A stretch of DNA of 20,731 bases from a virus, in the IMG/VR virus record IMGVR_UViG_3300020205_002550, positions 1 to 20,731 of that record; one strand, written 5' to 3'. The notes below the pieces were generated by a model. That model was given only the letters and a program-made list of their open reading frames with translations, was not told where the DNA came from and did not search any database. This document shows, piece by piece, positions 1 to 6,747 of the stretch (position 1 is its first letter; each line of letters starts with the position of its first letter). The position numbers and the translations under genes were made by a program.

Positions 1-1
1 A

Positions 2-991
2 GCAAGAATTCAAGCAGAGATAGAAGCCCAAGAAGAAGCAGATCGTATTGCAGCAGAAGTTAAAGCAGCAGAAGAAAAAGCAGAGGCAGATAGAATAGCC
101 GAGGAAGAAAGATTGAAGGCTGAAGAAGAAGCACGTATTGCTGAGGAAGAAAGGCTAGAGGCAGAAGCAGAGGCAAAAGCTAAAGCCGAAGAAGATGCCA
201 GACTAGAAGCAGAAAGAATTGCTGCAGAACAAGAGGCCAAAGAAAAAGCTGAGGAAGATAGAATTGCTGAAGAAAAAAGATTGAAGGCAGAGGCTGATGC
301 TAAAGCAAAAGAGGAAGCAGATAGAATTGCTGCTGAAAAAGCAAAAAATGAAACAACTAAAGAAGAAGTAAAAGAAGCAATAGCAGCGGTAATTACTGGT
401 AGTACTATTACTCAGGCACAAGCAACAGAAGTTGTAAATACATTAATGGCTGATGGAAATGTTAGCAAGGCAGAAGTTGCTAATCTTGTAGAAGTATTGA
501 CTGCAGATGGCGGTAAATTAAATGAATCAGAAAAATCTTTAGTAGCAGATGCATTAGTTGCTTCAGCAGATGGAGAAGCTTTAAGTTCTGAGCAAATTAA
601 AGACTCTGGGATTGAGTATAAAGATCTCCCAGCAGAGACACCTGTAGATGTTAGAACAGATGAACAAGGAAATGCAGTTGTTATTACTGCAGAAGTAGCA
701 GCACAAGTTGAGTTACTGCAAGATCCAGGAGCATTATTGGCAAAAGCATTTTCAGATCCAGGAGCAGCATTAGCAGCACTTGGAAGCATCGGTGCTGATA
801 TGTCAACAGAAGAAAGAGAAGAAGCAACCGAAATGGTTGTTGCAACAGTTGTGGCAGCAGGAGCAGCAATGAATGCTGCAGCAGCTGCAGCAGGATCCAC
901 TGGAGGATCATCATCAGGAAGTAGTTCTGGTGGAGGATCAGGTGGAGGAGGAGCCTCTGGCAATTCCAAGGGAGTAAGGAGAAGACCATGA
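2..991 (+). CDS. Coiled-coil phage structural (tail-type) protein, 5' partial
   Basis: The reading frame is open to the left edge, so only the C-terminal part of about 329 residues is seen. The first ~115 codons give an Ala/Glu/Lys/Arg repeat (units such as ADRIAEEERLKAEEEA) typical of a long charged helix or coiled coil. A helical stretch follows with repeated 'MADGNVSKAEV' and 'TADGGKLNESEK' units, then a 'DPGALLAKAFSDPGAALAAL' segment. It ends with a Gly/Ser linker and the basic tail KGVRRRP. Freshwater actinophage tail or fibre proteins often end in this way, which I state from memory of the family. The stop TGA overlaps the next gene's ATG. The exact role (fibre, tape-measure-associated or minor tail) cannot be told from this part. 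Confidence 0.7.
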   Translation, partial: ARIQAEIEAQEEADRIAAEVKAAEEKAEADRIAEEERLKAEEEARIAEEERLEAEAEAKAKAEEDARLEAERIAAEQEAKEKAEEDRIAEEKRLKAEADAKAKEEADRIAAEKAKNETTKEEVKEAIAAVITGSTITQAQATEVVNTLMADGNVSKAEVANLVEVLTADGGKLNESEKSLVADALVASADGEALSSEQIKDSGIEYKDLPAETPVDVRTDEQGNAVVITAEVAAQVELLQDPGALLAKAFSDPGAALAALGSIGADMSTEEREEATEMVVATVVAAGAAMNAAAAAAGSTGGSSSGSSSGGGSGGGGASGNSKGVRRRP

Positions 992-1158
992 TGAGAGTAA
1001 TAAAAGATATGATAGATCAACTTTGGACACTTCTGGGTATGTTTATTGCCTGGGTTGTCCTTGATGGTTCCGCAAAGACGATAGTAGGTTATGCAATTAT
1101 AGGTACATTAATTGCATGGGCAATCACCTATCCGATTAGAAATAGAGATGATGAATAA
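988..1158 (+). CDS. Small membrane protein (56 aa), possible holin partner
   Basis: The ATG overlaps the previous stop (ATGATGA) and the TAA shares one base with the next ATG (TAATG), so the three genes are translationally coupled. The 56-residue product has an amphipathic start (MMRVIKDMIDQLW) and two short hydrophobic stretches at about residues 13-28 and 33-48, then a charged RNRDDE tail. Position between a tail protein and a holin-like gene suggests a lysis or structural accessory role. No family is recognised, and the function is inference. Confidence 0.7.
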   Translation: MMRVIKDMIDQLWTLLGMFIAWVVLDGSAKTIVGYAIIGTLIAWAITYPIRNRDDE

Positions 1159-1445
1159 TGGCAACTAAAAAAATAGTAGTAGAACCCCCTAAAAAAGAAC
1201 ACCCACAAAAAGCAATAACAAATATTCTTATGAGAATTTTAGCGGTATTTGCAGCATCAGGATTATCAGTTCTGGGAGCAGGAGCAGTAGTAGGAATTGA
1301 TACTATGCAGGCAGTATTCTTAGCAGGACTATTAGGCGTAGCCACAGTTATTGAAAGACTGGCAAGAGCTTTTTTGGACGATGGAAAGCTTACATTAGCA
1401 GAGATTAATGAAGCTTTTAAAACAGTAGATAAGAAGGCTAATTAG
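1158..1445 (+). CDS. Holin-like membrane protein
   Basis: A 95-residue product with a basic N-terminus (MATKKIVVEPPKKEHPQK), two hydrophobic segments at about residues 20-48 and 50-66, and a soluble tail with 'DDGKLTLAEINEAFK'. This plan is common among actinophage holins, small inner-membrane proteins that open the membrane for the endolysin. The start overlaps the upstream stop by one base. The endolysin lies 2.1 kb downstream, so this is not a tight holin-lysin pair, and a second candidate holin lies at 9320. Assignment rests on topology and context. Confidence 0.55.
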   Translation: MATKKIVVEPPKKEHPQKAITNILMRILAVFAASGLSVLGAGAVVGIDTMQAVFLAGLLGVATVIERLARAFLDDGKLTLAEINEAFKTVDKKAN

Positions 1446-1461
1446 TCATTCTTAGGCTTGC

Positions 1462-1490
1462 TTGACAGCCCTTTTTGGTGATGGTATACT
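1462..1490 (+). promoter_or_regulatory. Sigma-70-type promoter of the Ntn hydrolase gene
   Basis: Consensus -35 TTGACA (1462-1467), a 17-base spacer, and -10 TATACT (1485-1490). The predicted start near 1497 gives a leader of about 26 bases carrying GGAGAGG before the ATG at 1523. An upstream in-frame ATG at 1475 lies inside the promoter spacer and so cannot be used from this promoter. Confidence 0.75.
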
Positions 1491-1522
1491 TAAGTATAAC
1501 CTATCTGGAGAGGGCTTTAAGC

Positions 1523-2047
1523 ATGACTTGTATTGCTGTAGTAAGACATGAAGAGAAGATTTATTTAGCTGGTGATCGTGGTGCTTCAGATGATGGAACT
1601 ATTCTATCACTTACTGCCCCAAAAGTTTGGAAGCTTGGTCCATATTTAATTGGTTATGCTGGTTCTATGGATGGCGAAAGACTTCGTTACAATTTTAATC
1701 CAGACATTCCAGATATTCGTGACACAGATAAGTTTATGCAGACTAAGTTTATTAAACAACTAAAAAAGTTTTATACAGACTGGTGGGTTGATACAGGTAA
1801 AGATTCAGACTTTGGCTTAATTATTGCGATTAAAGGACAAATTTATGAGCACAGCTCCGCAGATATGTCTTTATCAAAATATGATTTAGATTATTTAGCA
1901 ATGGGTTCTGGTGCTGAGTATGCGTATGGCGCACTTCACGCAACTGAAAAGTCCAGAGATCCACGCAGACGTTTACAATTAGCAGTTGGAGCAGCAATTA
2001 AATTTTCACCATCTTGTGCTGGTCCAGTTGACATTGTCAGTGTTTAG
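1523..2047 (+). CDS. HslV/20S proteasome beta-type Ntn hydrolase
   Basis: A 174-residue protein, the usual length of HslV peptidase. After Met removal the N-terminus is Thr (MTCIAVVR), matching the TTIVSVR start of HslV. With that Thr as residue 1, the catalytic Asp17 (in AGDRGAS) and Lys33 (in APKVWKL) fall exactly in register. Further matches are GYAGSMDGER (HslV GFAGGTADA) and LAMGSGAEYAYGAL (HslV IAIGSGGPYAQAAA). The ATG at 1523 is chosen because it exposes the Thr, has GGAGAGG nine bases upstream and follows a consensus promoter. No HslU or other unfoldase is in the window. It may assemble into a ring that works with a host unfoldase, or act alone in capsid maturation or host-protein turnover. 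The family is confident and the role unknown. Confidence 0.85.
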   Translation: MTCIAVVRHEEKIYLAGDRGASDDGTILSLTAPKVWKLGPYLIGYAGSMDGERLRYNFNPDIPDIRDTDKFMQTKFIKQLKKFYTDWWVDTGKDSDFGLIIAIKGQIYEHSSADMSLSKYDLDYLAMGSGAEYAYGALHATEKSRDPRRRLQLAVGAAIKFSPSCAGPVDIVSV

Positions 2048-2056
2048 GGTTATACT
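2028..2056 (+). promoter_or_regulatory. Leaderless promoter of the 2063 gene
   Basis: TTGACA (2028-2033), 17 bases, TATACT (2051-2056), inside the last codons and stop of the Ntn hydrolase gene. The expected transcription start at 2063 is the A of the next gene's ATG, so the mRNA would have no 5' leader. Confidence 0.7.
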
Positions 2057-2062
2057 TAAAGT

Positions 2063-2245
2063 ATGACTATTGAATACGATCACGATGAGTTTCATATCTG
2101 GTTAACTAATGGAATTGAGCGGGGATGGATAACAGAACCGTTCTGTAATACTCATGATGGCGATCCATACATGAGTGAAGAAGAAATAGAAGAGTGGGAC
2201 CAAGGTGGCGACCCATGTCAAGTAGTAATTAGGATAAAGGATTAA
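2063..2245 (+). CDS. Conserved small acidic actinophage-type protein
   Basis: A 60-residue acidic product with a FHIWLTNGIERGWITEPFC start, a THDGDP motif, a run of Glu residues and GGDPCQVV. This pattern (WL..GI..GW...C..HDG....EE.E.WE.GGDPC) is one I recall among hypothetical actinobacteriophage proteins. Two cysteines and one histidine (in CNTHDG) could bind a metal, but this is not a standard zinc-finger spacing. Its start coincides with the predicted transcription start, and its stop is one base before the subtilase ATG. Function unknown. Confidence 0.7.
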   Translation: MTIEYDHDEFHIWLTNGIERGWITEPFCNTHDGDPYMSEEEIEEWDQGGDPCQVVIRIKD

Positions 2246-2246
2246 T

Positions 2247-3014
2247 ATGAAAAAAGTATTAGCAGCATTTGTATTATTGTTTTCAATCGTAACACCAATT
2301 CAATCACAAGCAACAGAAACCAAGTCTTTAGTTATTATTGACTCATATTTTGATTCAAGAGTAACAGGGCCAACGGTATCATGTATTGTTGCTTCAACAA
2401 ATACATCGTGTTCTGATGTAGTAAAGAAATTCCCTAAATCATTATCAGATAACCTTAATCATGGTACTGCAATGGTTCAGGCTGCACAAAAGCAAAATAT
2501 TAATCTAAGTATTATTGCTTTAAGATCTTCGCCAAGTCCTCAATCAGATGTAACTCCAGCAACCTTTATTAATGCTTTACGTTGGGTAGATGCCAACTCT
2601 TCTAAAGTTGCTGCTGTATCATTTTCAAGATTCTTTAATCATCCGTCAAAACCTTGTATGCCATCAGCATCTTTTCCATACACAATTGATGCAGCAGACA
2701 AAGAGATTAGAAATTTAATCTCCCTACTTAAGTCTAAAGGTATTCCAGTTTTTGTTTCAACTGGTAATGCTCCCAAGAAAAAGGTAGACTATCCAGCATG
2801 CATTACTGATACAAATTCAGTTACAAGCCCAGGAAATGTGTTTGATTTAAATACTGATTTTTCTGTAGATCTTCAAAGAACTAATGGATCTAACTTTATT
2901 TCTAATATTTTTGGTCTTATTCCTTTAACTACTTCTTCTGCTACAGCATCAGTTGCAGCACGTTGGGTAAGCCTTGGCAATCTTCCTACAGGAATGATTG
3001 AGATCTACTCATAA
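2247..3014 (+). CDS. Secreted subtilisin-like (S8) serine protease
   Basis: A 255-residue protein with a Sec signal peptide: MKK, a hydrophobic core, and a likely cut after SQA near residue 22. Short S8 motifs follow in the right order: Asp32 in LVIIDSYFD, His72 in NHGTAM, the oxyanion Asn174 in FVSTGNA, and Ser230 in LTTSSATASVAARW. The Ser motif is degenerate: it reads TTSSA where most subtilases have GTSMA. Several cysteines (C46, C55, C137, C185) could form disulfides, consistent with export. It is small for a subtilase, close to a bare catalytic domain without a prodomain. Roles could include cleaving host surface proteins or superinfection exclusion. Activity is uncertain because of the Ser motif. 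Confidence 0.7.
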   Translation: MKKVLAAFVLLFSIVTPIQSQATETKSLVIIDSYFDSRVTGPTVSCIVASTNTSCSDVVKKFPKSLSDNLNHGTAMVQAAQKQNINLSIIALRSSPSPQSDVTPATFINALRWVDANSSKVAAVSFSRFFNHPSKPCMPSASFPYTIDAADKEIRNLISLLKSKGIPVFVSTGNAPKKKVDYPACITDTNSVTSPGNVFDLNTDFSVDLQRTNGSNFISNIFGLIPLTTSSATASVAARWVSLGNLPTGMIEIYS

Positions 3015-3020
3015 GGGATT

Positions 3021-3093
3021 TGCCCCATAGCTCAGTTGGTAGAGCACCGCACTGTTAATGCGGGTGTCCCTGGATCGAGGCCAGGTGGGGCAG
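3021..3093 (+). tRNA. tRNA-Asn (GTT)
   Basis: Full cloverleaf: acceptor TGCCCCA/TGGGGCA with seven Watson-Crick pairs, D-arm GCTC/GAGC, anticodon arm CCGCA-CTGTTAA-TGCGG, T-arm CCTGG-ATCGAGG-CCAGG, discriminator G as usual for tRNA-Asn. The CCA end is not encoded. The T-loop begins ATC rather than the usual TTC. It starts six bases after the subtilase stop and is probably cotranscribed with it. Confidence 0.95.
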
Positions 3094-3107
3094 CAAATTA
3101 AATAAAG

Positions 3108-3215
3108 TGATATGATTAAAATACCCTATACGGGACCTTAGTGATGGATTAGTTACCCATTAGATAGAGACCGTGGCGCAAGTCAGGTGAATTGCCTGTA
3201 TAGGGCTTTAATATT
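3108..3215 (+). ncRNA. Candidate structured RNA with an 8-bp closing stem
   Basis: An extended -10 (TGATATGAT, 3108-3116) predicts a start near 3123. From there CCCTATAC (3124-3131) is perfectly complementary to GTATAGGG (3198-3205), enclosing about 66 bases, followed by CTTTAATATTT. The interior can form small hairpins such as ATGG/CCAT. No tRNA, riboswitch or ribozyme motif is recognised. It lies between tRNA-Asn and an HNH gene and could be a free small RNA or the leader of the HNH gene. The structure is seen in the sequence and the RNA is inferred. Confidence 0.35.
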
Positions 3216-3221
3216 TAGCGG

Positions 3222-3227
3222 TATAAT
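3222..3227 (+). promoter_or_regulatory. -10 element of the HNH gene
   Basis: TATAAT seven bases before the ATG at 3235, so transcription would begin at or next to the start codon. No good -35 is seen 17 bases upstream, where the 3' part of the candidate RNA lies. Confidence 0.45.
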
Positions 3228-3234
3228 AATTTTA

Positions 3235-3507
3235 ATGACTGACAAAGAGTTGGTAGTTTATAACAAACAACAGTTTAAGAAAAAACTGATAGAGATTAAA
3301 CAGTTGTCTGGGTGTGTAGACTGTGGAATAACAAATCATATAGTCTTAGATTTTGATCACCTTAGAGATAAAAAATATAATATTTCAAGAATGATTCATG
3401 ATGGATTTTCTTGGGCAGCAATCAAAAAAGAGATAGCAAAATGTGAAGTAGTCTGTGCTAATTGTCATAGGATGAGAACTCATATAAGGTTGACAGAGCA
3501 GATCTAG
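3235..3507 (+). CDS. Small HNH endonuclease
   Basis: A 90-residue protein with two zinc-binding CxxC pairs (CVDCGITN and CANCHRMRTH) flanking the HNH core LDFDHLRDKKYNIS. This is the usual order in small phage HNH nucleases: Cys pair, DH, Cys pair, H. The ATG at 3235 is preferred to an in-frame ATG at 3187, which falls within the candidate RNA, because a TATAAT sits seven bases before 3235. It could be a free-standing homing endonuclease or a DNA-nicking enzyme. The promoter of the following endolysin operon overlaps its 3' end. Confidence 0.8.
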   Translation: MTDKELVVYNKQQFKKKLIEIKQLSGCVDCGITNHIVLDFDHLRDKKYNISRMIHDGFSWAAIKKEIAKCEVVCANCHRMRTHIRLTEQI

Positions 3508-3519
3508 TTCTGATATAAT
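3490..3519 (+). promoter_or_regulatory. Promoter of the endolysin operon
   Basis: TTGACA (3490-3495), an 18-base spacer, TATAAT (3514-3519), overlapping the end of the HNH gene. It gives a leader of about 32 bases that carries AAAGGAG seven bases before the endolysin ATG, so this is a normal leadered start. Confidence 0.75.
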
Positions 3520-3557
3520 GGAGTAAGTCTTAAAGACCATACAAAAGGAGATTTATC

Positions 3558-4358
3558 ATGGCAGCAAAGGGATCAGTAGAGGCAATCATTGCGATTGCTA
3601 AAGCAGAAGTTGGAACTATTGAAGGACCAAAAGATAACGAAACAAAATATGGCAAATGGACAGGTATGAATTTTCAACCTTGGTGCCAGTCATTTGTTTC
3701 TTGGTCAGCATTTACAGCAGGATTAGACCCAAAGAAGTATCCAAAGTCTGCATCAACAGTTGCAGCGTCAGACTGGTTTAAGAAAAATAATCGTTGGGCA
3801 GATGCTCGTAATGATGACCCAACTCCAGGAGATTGGATTTACTTTGACTTTCCAGATGATGGCGTAAACCGTATCTCACATGTTGGTATTTGTATTAAAA
3901 ATAATGGGGATGGAACAATTCAAGTTATTGAAGGAAATACTTCAGGAACTGCAAAGGGAGATCAGCGCAACGGCGGTATGTGTGTAGAAAAAACTCGTGG
4001 TTATGTAAAAAATAACAAAAAGAAGTTAGTTAATGCTGTAGTTGGTTGGGGCCGACCAGTCTATACTGGTGAAGAGAATGTTCCCCTTTTATCTAAGGTA
4101 ACTTCTAACGATGTAACAGCAGCAGCTCCAGTAGCAGCAAAGGCCGTTAAGAAGGCTCCAGTAGCCTTTAAACCCTTAAAAGTTGGGGCTAAGGGTGAAA
4201 GTGTTAAGGTTATTCAAACAGCCCTTGGTATCAACGCTGATGGTGAATTTGGCGAAGCAACTAAAAAGGCTCTAATCGCATGGCAAAAAAAGAATCCACA
4301 ATTAGGCGCAGCTGACGGTATAGTTGGTCCTAAAACTTTCAAAGCACTTAAGGGGTAG
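3558..4358 (+). CDS. Endolysin: CHAP amidase/endopeptidase with peptidoglycan-binding domain
   Basis: A 266-residue lysis enzyme. The N-terminal CHAP domain (about 5-155) has Cys43 in PWCQSFVSW, His108 in ISHVGIC and the acidic/Asn third site in VIEGNTS (125-129), the triad order of CHAP hydrolases that cut peptidoglycan peptide or amide bonds. A linker rich in Ala, Val and Lys leads to a PG_binding_1 domain (about 202-266, LKVGAKGESVKVIQTALG through DGIVGPKTFKAL). There is no signal peptide, so release needs a holin. Good SD (AAAGGAG) and own promoter. It heads a long operon of small genes. Confidence 0.9.
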   Translation: MAAKGSVEAIIAIAKAEVGTIEGPKDNETKYGKWTGMNFQPWCQSFVSWSAFTAGLDPKKYPKSASTVAASDWFKKNNRWADARNDDPTPGDWIYFDFPDDGVNRISHVGICIKNNGDGTIQVIEGNTSGTAKGDQRNGGMCVEKTRGYVKNNKKKLVNAVVGWGRPVYTGEENVPLLSKVTSNDVTAAAPVAAKAVKKAPVAFKPLKVGAKGESVKVIQTALGINADGEFGEATKKALIAWQKKNPQLGAADGIVGPKTFKALKG

Positions 4359-4360
4359 TC

Positions 4361-4561
4361 ATGGAATCAACAAAGAGAACACTACTTAAAACAGCGAGTT
4401 GGGAAACTTTTCACCTTGTAGGTGTTGCTGGTGTTATTTATATTTTTACTGGTGAATGGGAATACGCAAGTCTTGGAGCATTAATCTATATTGGTTGGGA
4501 AGCTTTGGGATATTTCTTACATGAAAGAGTTTGGGCTAAGTTTGGCAAAAAGATACAATAA
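4361..4561 (+). CDS. DUF2061 family small membrane protein
   Basis: A 66-residue protein matching the DUF2061 pattern: KRTLLKTASWETFH at the start, a membrane segment with IYIFTGEWEYAS, a second one (LGALIYIGWEALGY), then the hallmark FLHERVWAKFG end. Found in bacteria and phages, function unknown. It starts two bases after the endolysin stop, so it is translationally linked to lysis and could be a lysis accessory. That link is inference from position. Confidence 0.8.
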   Translation: MESTKRTLLKTASWETFHLVGVAGVIYIFTGEWEYASLGALIYIGWEALGYFLHERVWAKFGKKIQ

Positions 4562-4749
4562 TGCCAGCTTATGAATATCGATGTACTGGATCTTGCGAAG
4601 GTACAATTTTAAAAGTTCGTTCAATCAAAGAAGACGATCCAGGGTATGATTGTGAAACTTGCAATCTACCACTAGAACGTGTATACTCTAATGTAGGAGC
4701 AGTTTTCAACGGTAGTGGATTTTATTCCACTGATAACAGAAAGAAGTAG
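4561..4749 (+). CDS. FmdB-type zinc ribbon protein
   Basis: A 62-residue protein starting MPAYEYRC, the signature opening of FmdB-family putative regulatory proteins. Cysteines at 8, 12, 31 and 34 (RCTGSC...CETC) form a zinc ribbon, and the end (VYSNVGAVFNGSGFYSTDNR) also matches the family, whose members usually end in GSGFYxTD. The start shares one base with the preceding stop. The molecular role of the family is not settled. Confidence 0.85.
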   Translation: MPAYEYRCTGSCEGTILKVRSIKEDDPGYDCETCNLPLERVYSNVGAVFNGSGFYSTDNRKK

Positions 4750-4755
4750 TATACT

Positions 4756-5010
4756 ATGAATACGATGTTAGAAGCCTTAGAAGAAAAAAGAGAGTGGCTA
4801 TTGTCACCATTAGACCGCTGTGATTCATGTGGGGCAGAAGCACTAGCTAAAATTTCAGGATTAAATGGAGAACTATTGTTTTGTGGACACCATTATAATA
4901 AAATAATGAATGACCGAGAAGGCTATAAAAAGATGATGAGTTTTGCTATTACTATTATAGATGAACGAGAAAAGCTTATTGAAGATAAGGCGAAAGGTAA
5001 AGACTACTAA
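4756..5010 (+). CDS. DUF7455-type cysteine-rich actinobacterial protein
   Basis: An 84-residue protein with LSPLDRCDSCGAEALAKI and ELLFCGHHYNKI. The CxxC...CGHH arrangement is typical of DUF7455 proteins of Actinobacteria and their phages and probably binds zinc. A C-terminal charged helix follows. In-frame ATGs at 4756 and 4765 are both possible. The gene is followed directly by the nuclease, whose ATG shares one base with this stop. Function unknown. Confidence 0.75.
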   Translation: MNTMLEALEEKREWLLSPLDRCDSCGAEALAKISGLNGELLFCGHHYNKIMNDREGYKKMMSFAITIIDEREKLIEDKAKGKDY

Positions 5011-5417
5011 TGTATGAATATTATGTAAGAAAAGTTGAAGGCGTAGTTGATGGAGATACCATTGATGTCTTAATTGATTTAGGGTTTGATATCCTTTTTG
5101 CATCTCGTGTTAGACTGGCTGGTATTGATACCCCTGAGTCACGCACTAAAGATCTCAAAGAAAAGGCTCTTGGTTTAGAGGCTAAAGAGTACCTCAAGAA
5201 GTCTCTAAAGGATGCTAAGTCTGTTGTTATCAAGACTGAAAAGATGGATTCATCTGAAAAGTATGGTCGCATATTAGGCTGGGTGTATGTAGATGGCAAC
5301 ACAGTATCTCTCAATGACATGATGATTAATGATGGCTACGCATGGGGATACTTAGGAGATACTAAAGTTAAAGACTTTGAGGCACTTGCTAAAGCAAGAA
5401 AAAAGTCTGGTAAATAA
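5010..5417 (+). CDS. Thermonuclease (SNase-like)
   Basis: A 135-residue staphylococcal-nuclease-fold protein. VVDGDTID carries the metal-binding acids, and RVRLAGIDTPES and KYGRILGWVY complete the active site. Arg35, Asp40, Thr41, Glu43 and Arg87 fall at the same numbers as in mature staphylococcal nuclease. It has no signal peptide, so it should act in the cytoplasm on DNA or RNA, for example in host DNA breakdown. It overlaps the previous stop by one base, and the thioredoxin start follows its TAA directly. Confidence 0.9.
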   Translation: MYEYYVRKVEGVVDGDTIDVLIDLGFDILFASRVRLAGIDTPESRTKDLKEKALGLEAKEYLKKSLKDAKSVVIKTEKMDSSEKYGRILGWVYVDGNTVSLNDMMINDGYAWGYLGDTKVKDFEALAKARKKSGK

Positions 5418-5678
5418 TTGAATATCGTACTATATTTTACTGCTGAATGGTGCGGTCCTTGTAAAAAAACAAGACCATTTGTAGAAGAATTAAATAAAGA
5501 TCAATCTGAAACAAGGTTCTATATTATTGATGTAGACAGTGAGATGGAAATGGCAGAAGACTTTGGAATTAAGTCTGTCCCTACCTTTGTTGTCATGAAA
5601 GATAATGCAGAGGTTTATAGAACTACTGGGGCTAAGACAAGACAAGAATTAGAGGAACTGATTAACTATGGAGAGTAA
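5418..5678 (+). CDS. Thioredoxin
   Basis: An 86-residue thioredoxin fold with the WCGPC redox site (Cys12, Cys15) and the cis-Pro site at SVPTFVV (Pro55). It is shorter than bacterial TrxA (about 105 residues), lacking the N-terminal helix and strand, as in many phage thioredoxins and glutaredoxins. The start is TTG directly after the nuclease stop, with no clear SD, suggesting coupled translation. It may supply electrons to a phage ribonucleotide reductase or to the GPx-like protein at 16040. Neither link is shown here. Confidence 0.9.
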   Translation: MNIVLYFTAEWCGPCKKTRPFVEELNKDQSETRFYIIDVDSEMEMAEDFGIKSVPTFVVMKDNAEVYRTTGAKTRQELEELINYGE

Positions 5679-6747
5679 CTTAGATCACACTTCAACAATT
5701 TTTGTTCCAATCGCAGCCTGCAATGAGTATTTAATTGAGCTAACAATTAAAAGTGCTTTAGCTATGTCTTTTAATCCAGAAAGAATATTCTTTGGAGTAT
5801 TTAATAATATATTAAAAAAAGAAAAATCCTTGTGGGATAATCCATTTTTTACAAATAATCCTCAAATTTTCTATACTGAGATACTTACCCCTGCGCCAAT
5901 GGGAACAGGCTTTGGAAGAATGAACGCATCTCTTTTAGCAAATCAAGATTATGACTATGTTTTACAGATAGATTCTCATACAGTTTTTACAAAAGGCTGG
6001 GACATAAAATTAATAGAAAATTTTGATAAAGTTAAAGAAATTGCACAAACAGATAAAATAATTTTAAGTGCTGTTCCAAGAGGAAATATGTATTACCATG
6101 CTGAAAATAGAGATGTTTTGCTTTCTAGCGAAAAGATATTTGAAAATTGGGGTAATTCTGAGATAGATCCTTATACAAATAACTATCATGAGATGGTTGA
6201 TTATAAACTTTCAAAACCAGAGCTAAGATATGATGGCATTCAAGGCAACCATTTTGATGAAGTAAATGTTGGTGTACCTATCACTTATGGAGCGCCTATT
6301 TTTGGTAAAGAAGAATATCCAGAAATAAATTGTATTCATGCTTCAATAGTTTTTTTTCAATATAAGGTTATTAGAGAAGTAATTCATGATCCAGAAGACA
6401 CTTTTAATGGTGACCAGATTAATCAAAGCTTAAGACTTTTGTCAAGGGGCTACAGAATTTTTTCAATGAAAGATCCATTGTTGTTGTCTTTAGATAAAAC
6501 TTTGCCTCATTTAGAATTAAACGATAACGCACCAATTCTTTTTGATCCAGAATGGAATTGGAGAGTGCCTGATCGTTATAAATATTCTGGATGGAAATAT
6601 TTAGAGTACAGTTGTGAAAAATCAAAAATAAATTATAAAAAAATTTTTAGCGGAAAATATGTTGGATACTGGGGAGCACCAGATGAACAATCTTTATGTG
6701 AAGCAAAAAAATTCATGGGATTTAAGGAGATAGAGGATAATGAGTAA
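5668..6747 (+). CDS. GlcNAc-transferase-like (PF11397/GT60-type) glycosyltransferase
   Basis: A 359-residue protein. IFVPIAACNEYLIELTIKSA near the start and DYVLQIDSHTVFTKGWD at about residues 96-112 match the GlcNAc-transferase family (PF11397), where D-S-H replaces the common DxD metal motif. GTGFGRMNAS earlier and GDQINQSLRLLSRGYRIFS later fit the donor and acceptor regions. The enzyme would transfer a sugar from a nucleotide donor to protein, DNA or envelope glycan. It overlaps thioredoxin by 11 bases. A phage copy may modify virion proteins or the host surface. The family call is good and the acceptor unknown. Confidence 0.8.
   Translation: MESNLDHTSTIFVPIAACNEYLIELTIKSALAMSFNPERIFFGVFNNILKKEKSLWDNPFFTNNPQIFYTEILTPAPMGTGFGRMNASLLANQDYDYVLQIDSHTVFTKGWDIKLIENFDKVKEIAQTDKIILSAVPRGNMYYHAENRDVLLSSEKIFENWGNSEIDPYTNNYHEMVDYKLSKPELRYDGIQGNHFDEVNVGVPITYGAPIFGKEEYPEINCIHASIVFFQYKVIREVIHDPEDTFNGDQINQSLRLLSRGYRIFSMKDPLLLSLDKTLPHLELNDNAPILFDPEWNWRVPDRYKYSGWKYLEYSCEKSKINYKKIFSGKYVGYWGAPDEQSLCEAKKFMGFKEIEDNE

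Noticed and set aside
412-1020. Minus-strand frame of about 200 codons opposite the first gene
   Set aside because: It is the shadow of the Ala/Glu/Gly-rich structural protein: a Pro/Ala/Ser low-complexity product with no motif, SD or promoter.
1475-1522. Longer start for the Ntn hydrolase at 1475
   Set aside because: It lies inside the promoter spacer and would bury the catalytic N-terminal threonine.
3123-3215. Group I intron, hammerhead or HEARO-type RNA next to the HNH gene
   Set aside because: No conserved group I core or CTGATGA/GAAA hammerhead motifs were found, and the element is shorter than HEARO RNAs. The HNH protein also lacks the RuvC part of IscB.
3187-3234. Longer start for the HNH gene at 3187
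   Set aside because: It would place coding sequence inside the 3' stem of the candidate RNA and before the TATAAT at 3222.
4750-4755. TATACT directly before the DUF7455 gene as a promoter
   Set aside because: It touches the first ATG and has no -35 at the right distance. The gene is more likely read from the endolysin operon.
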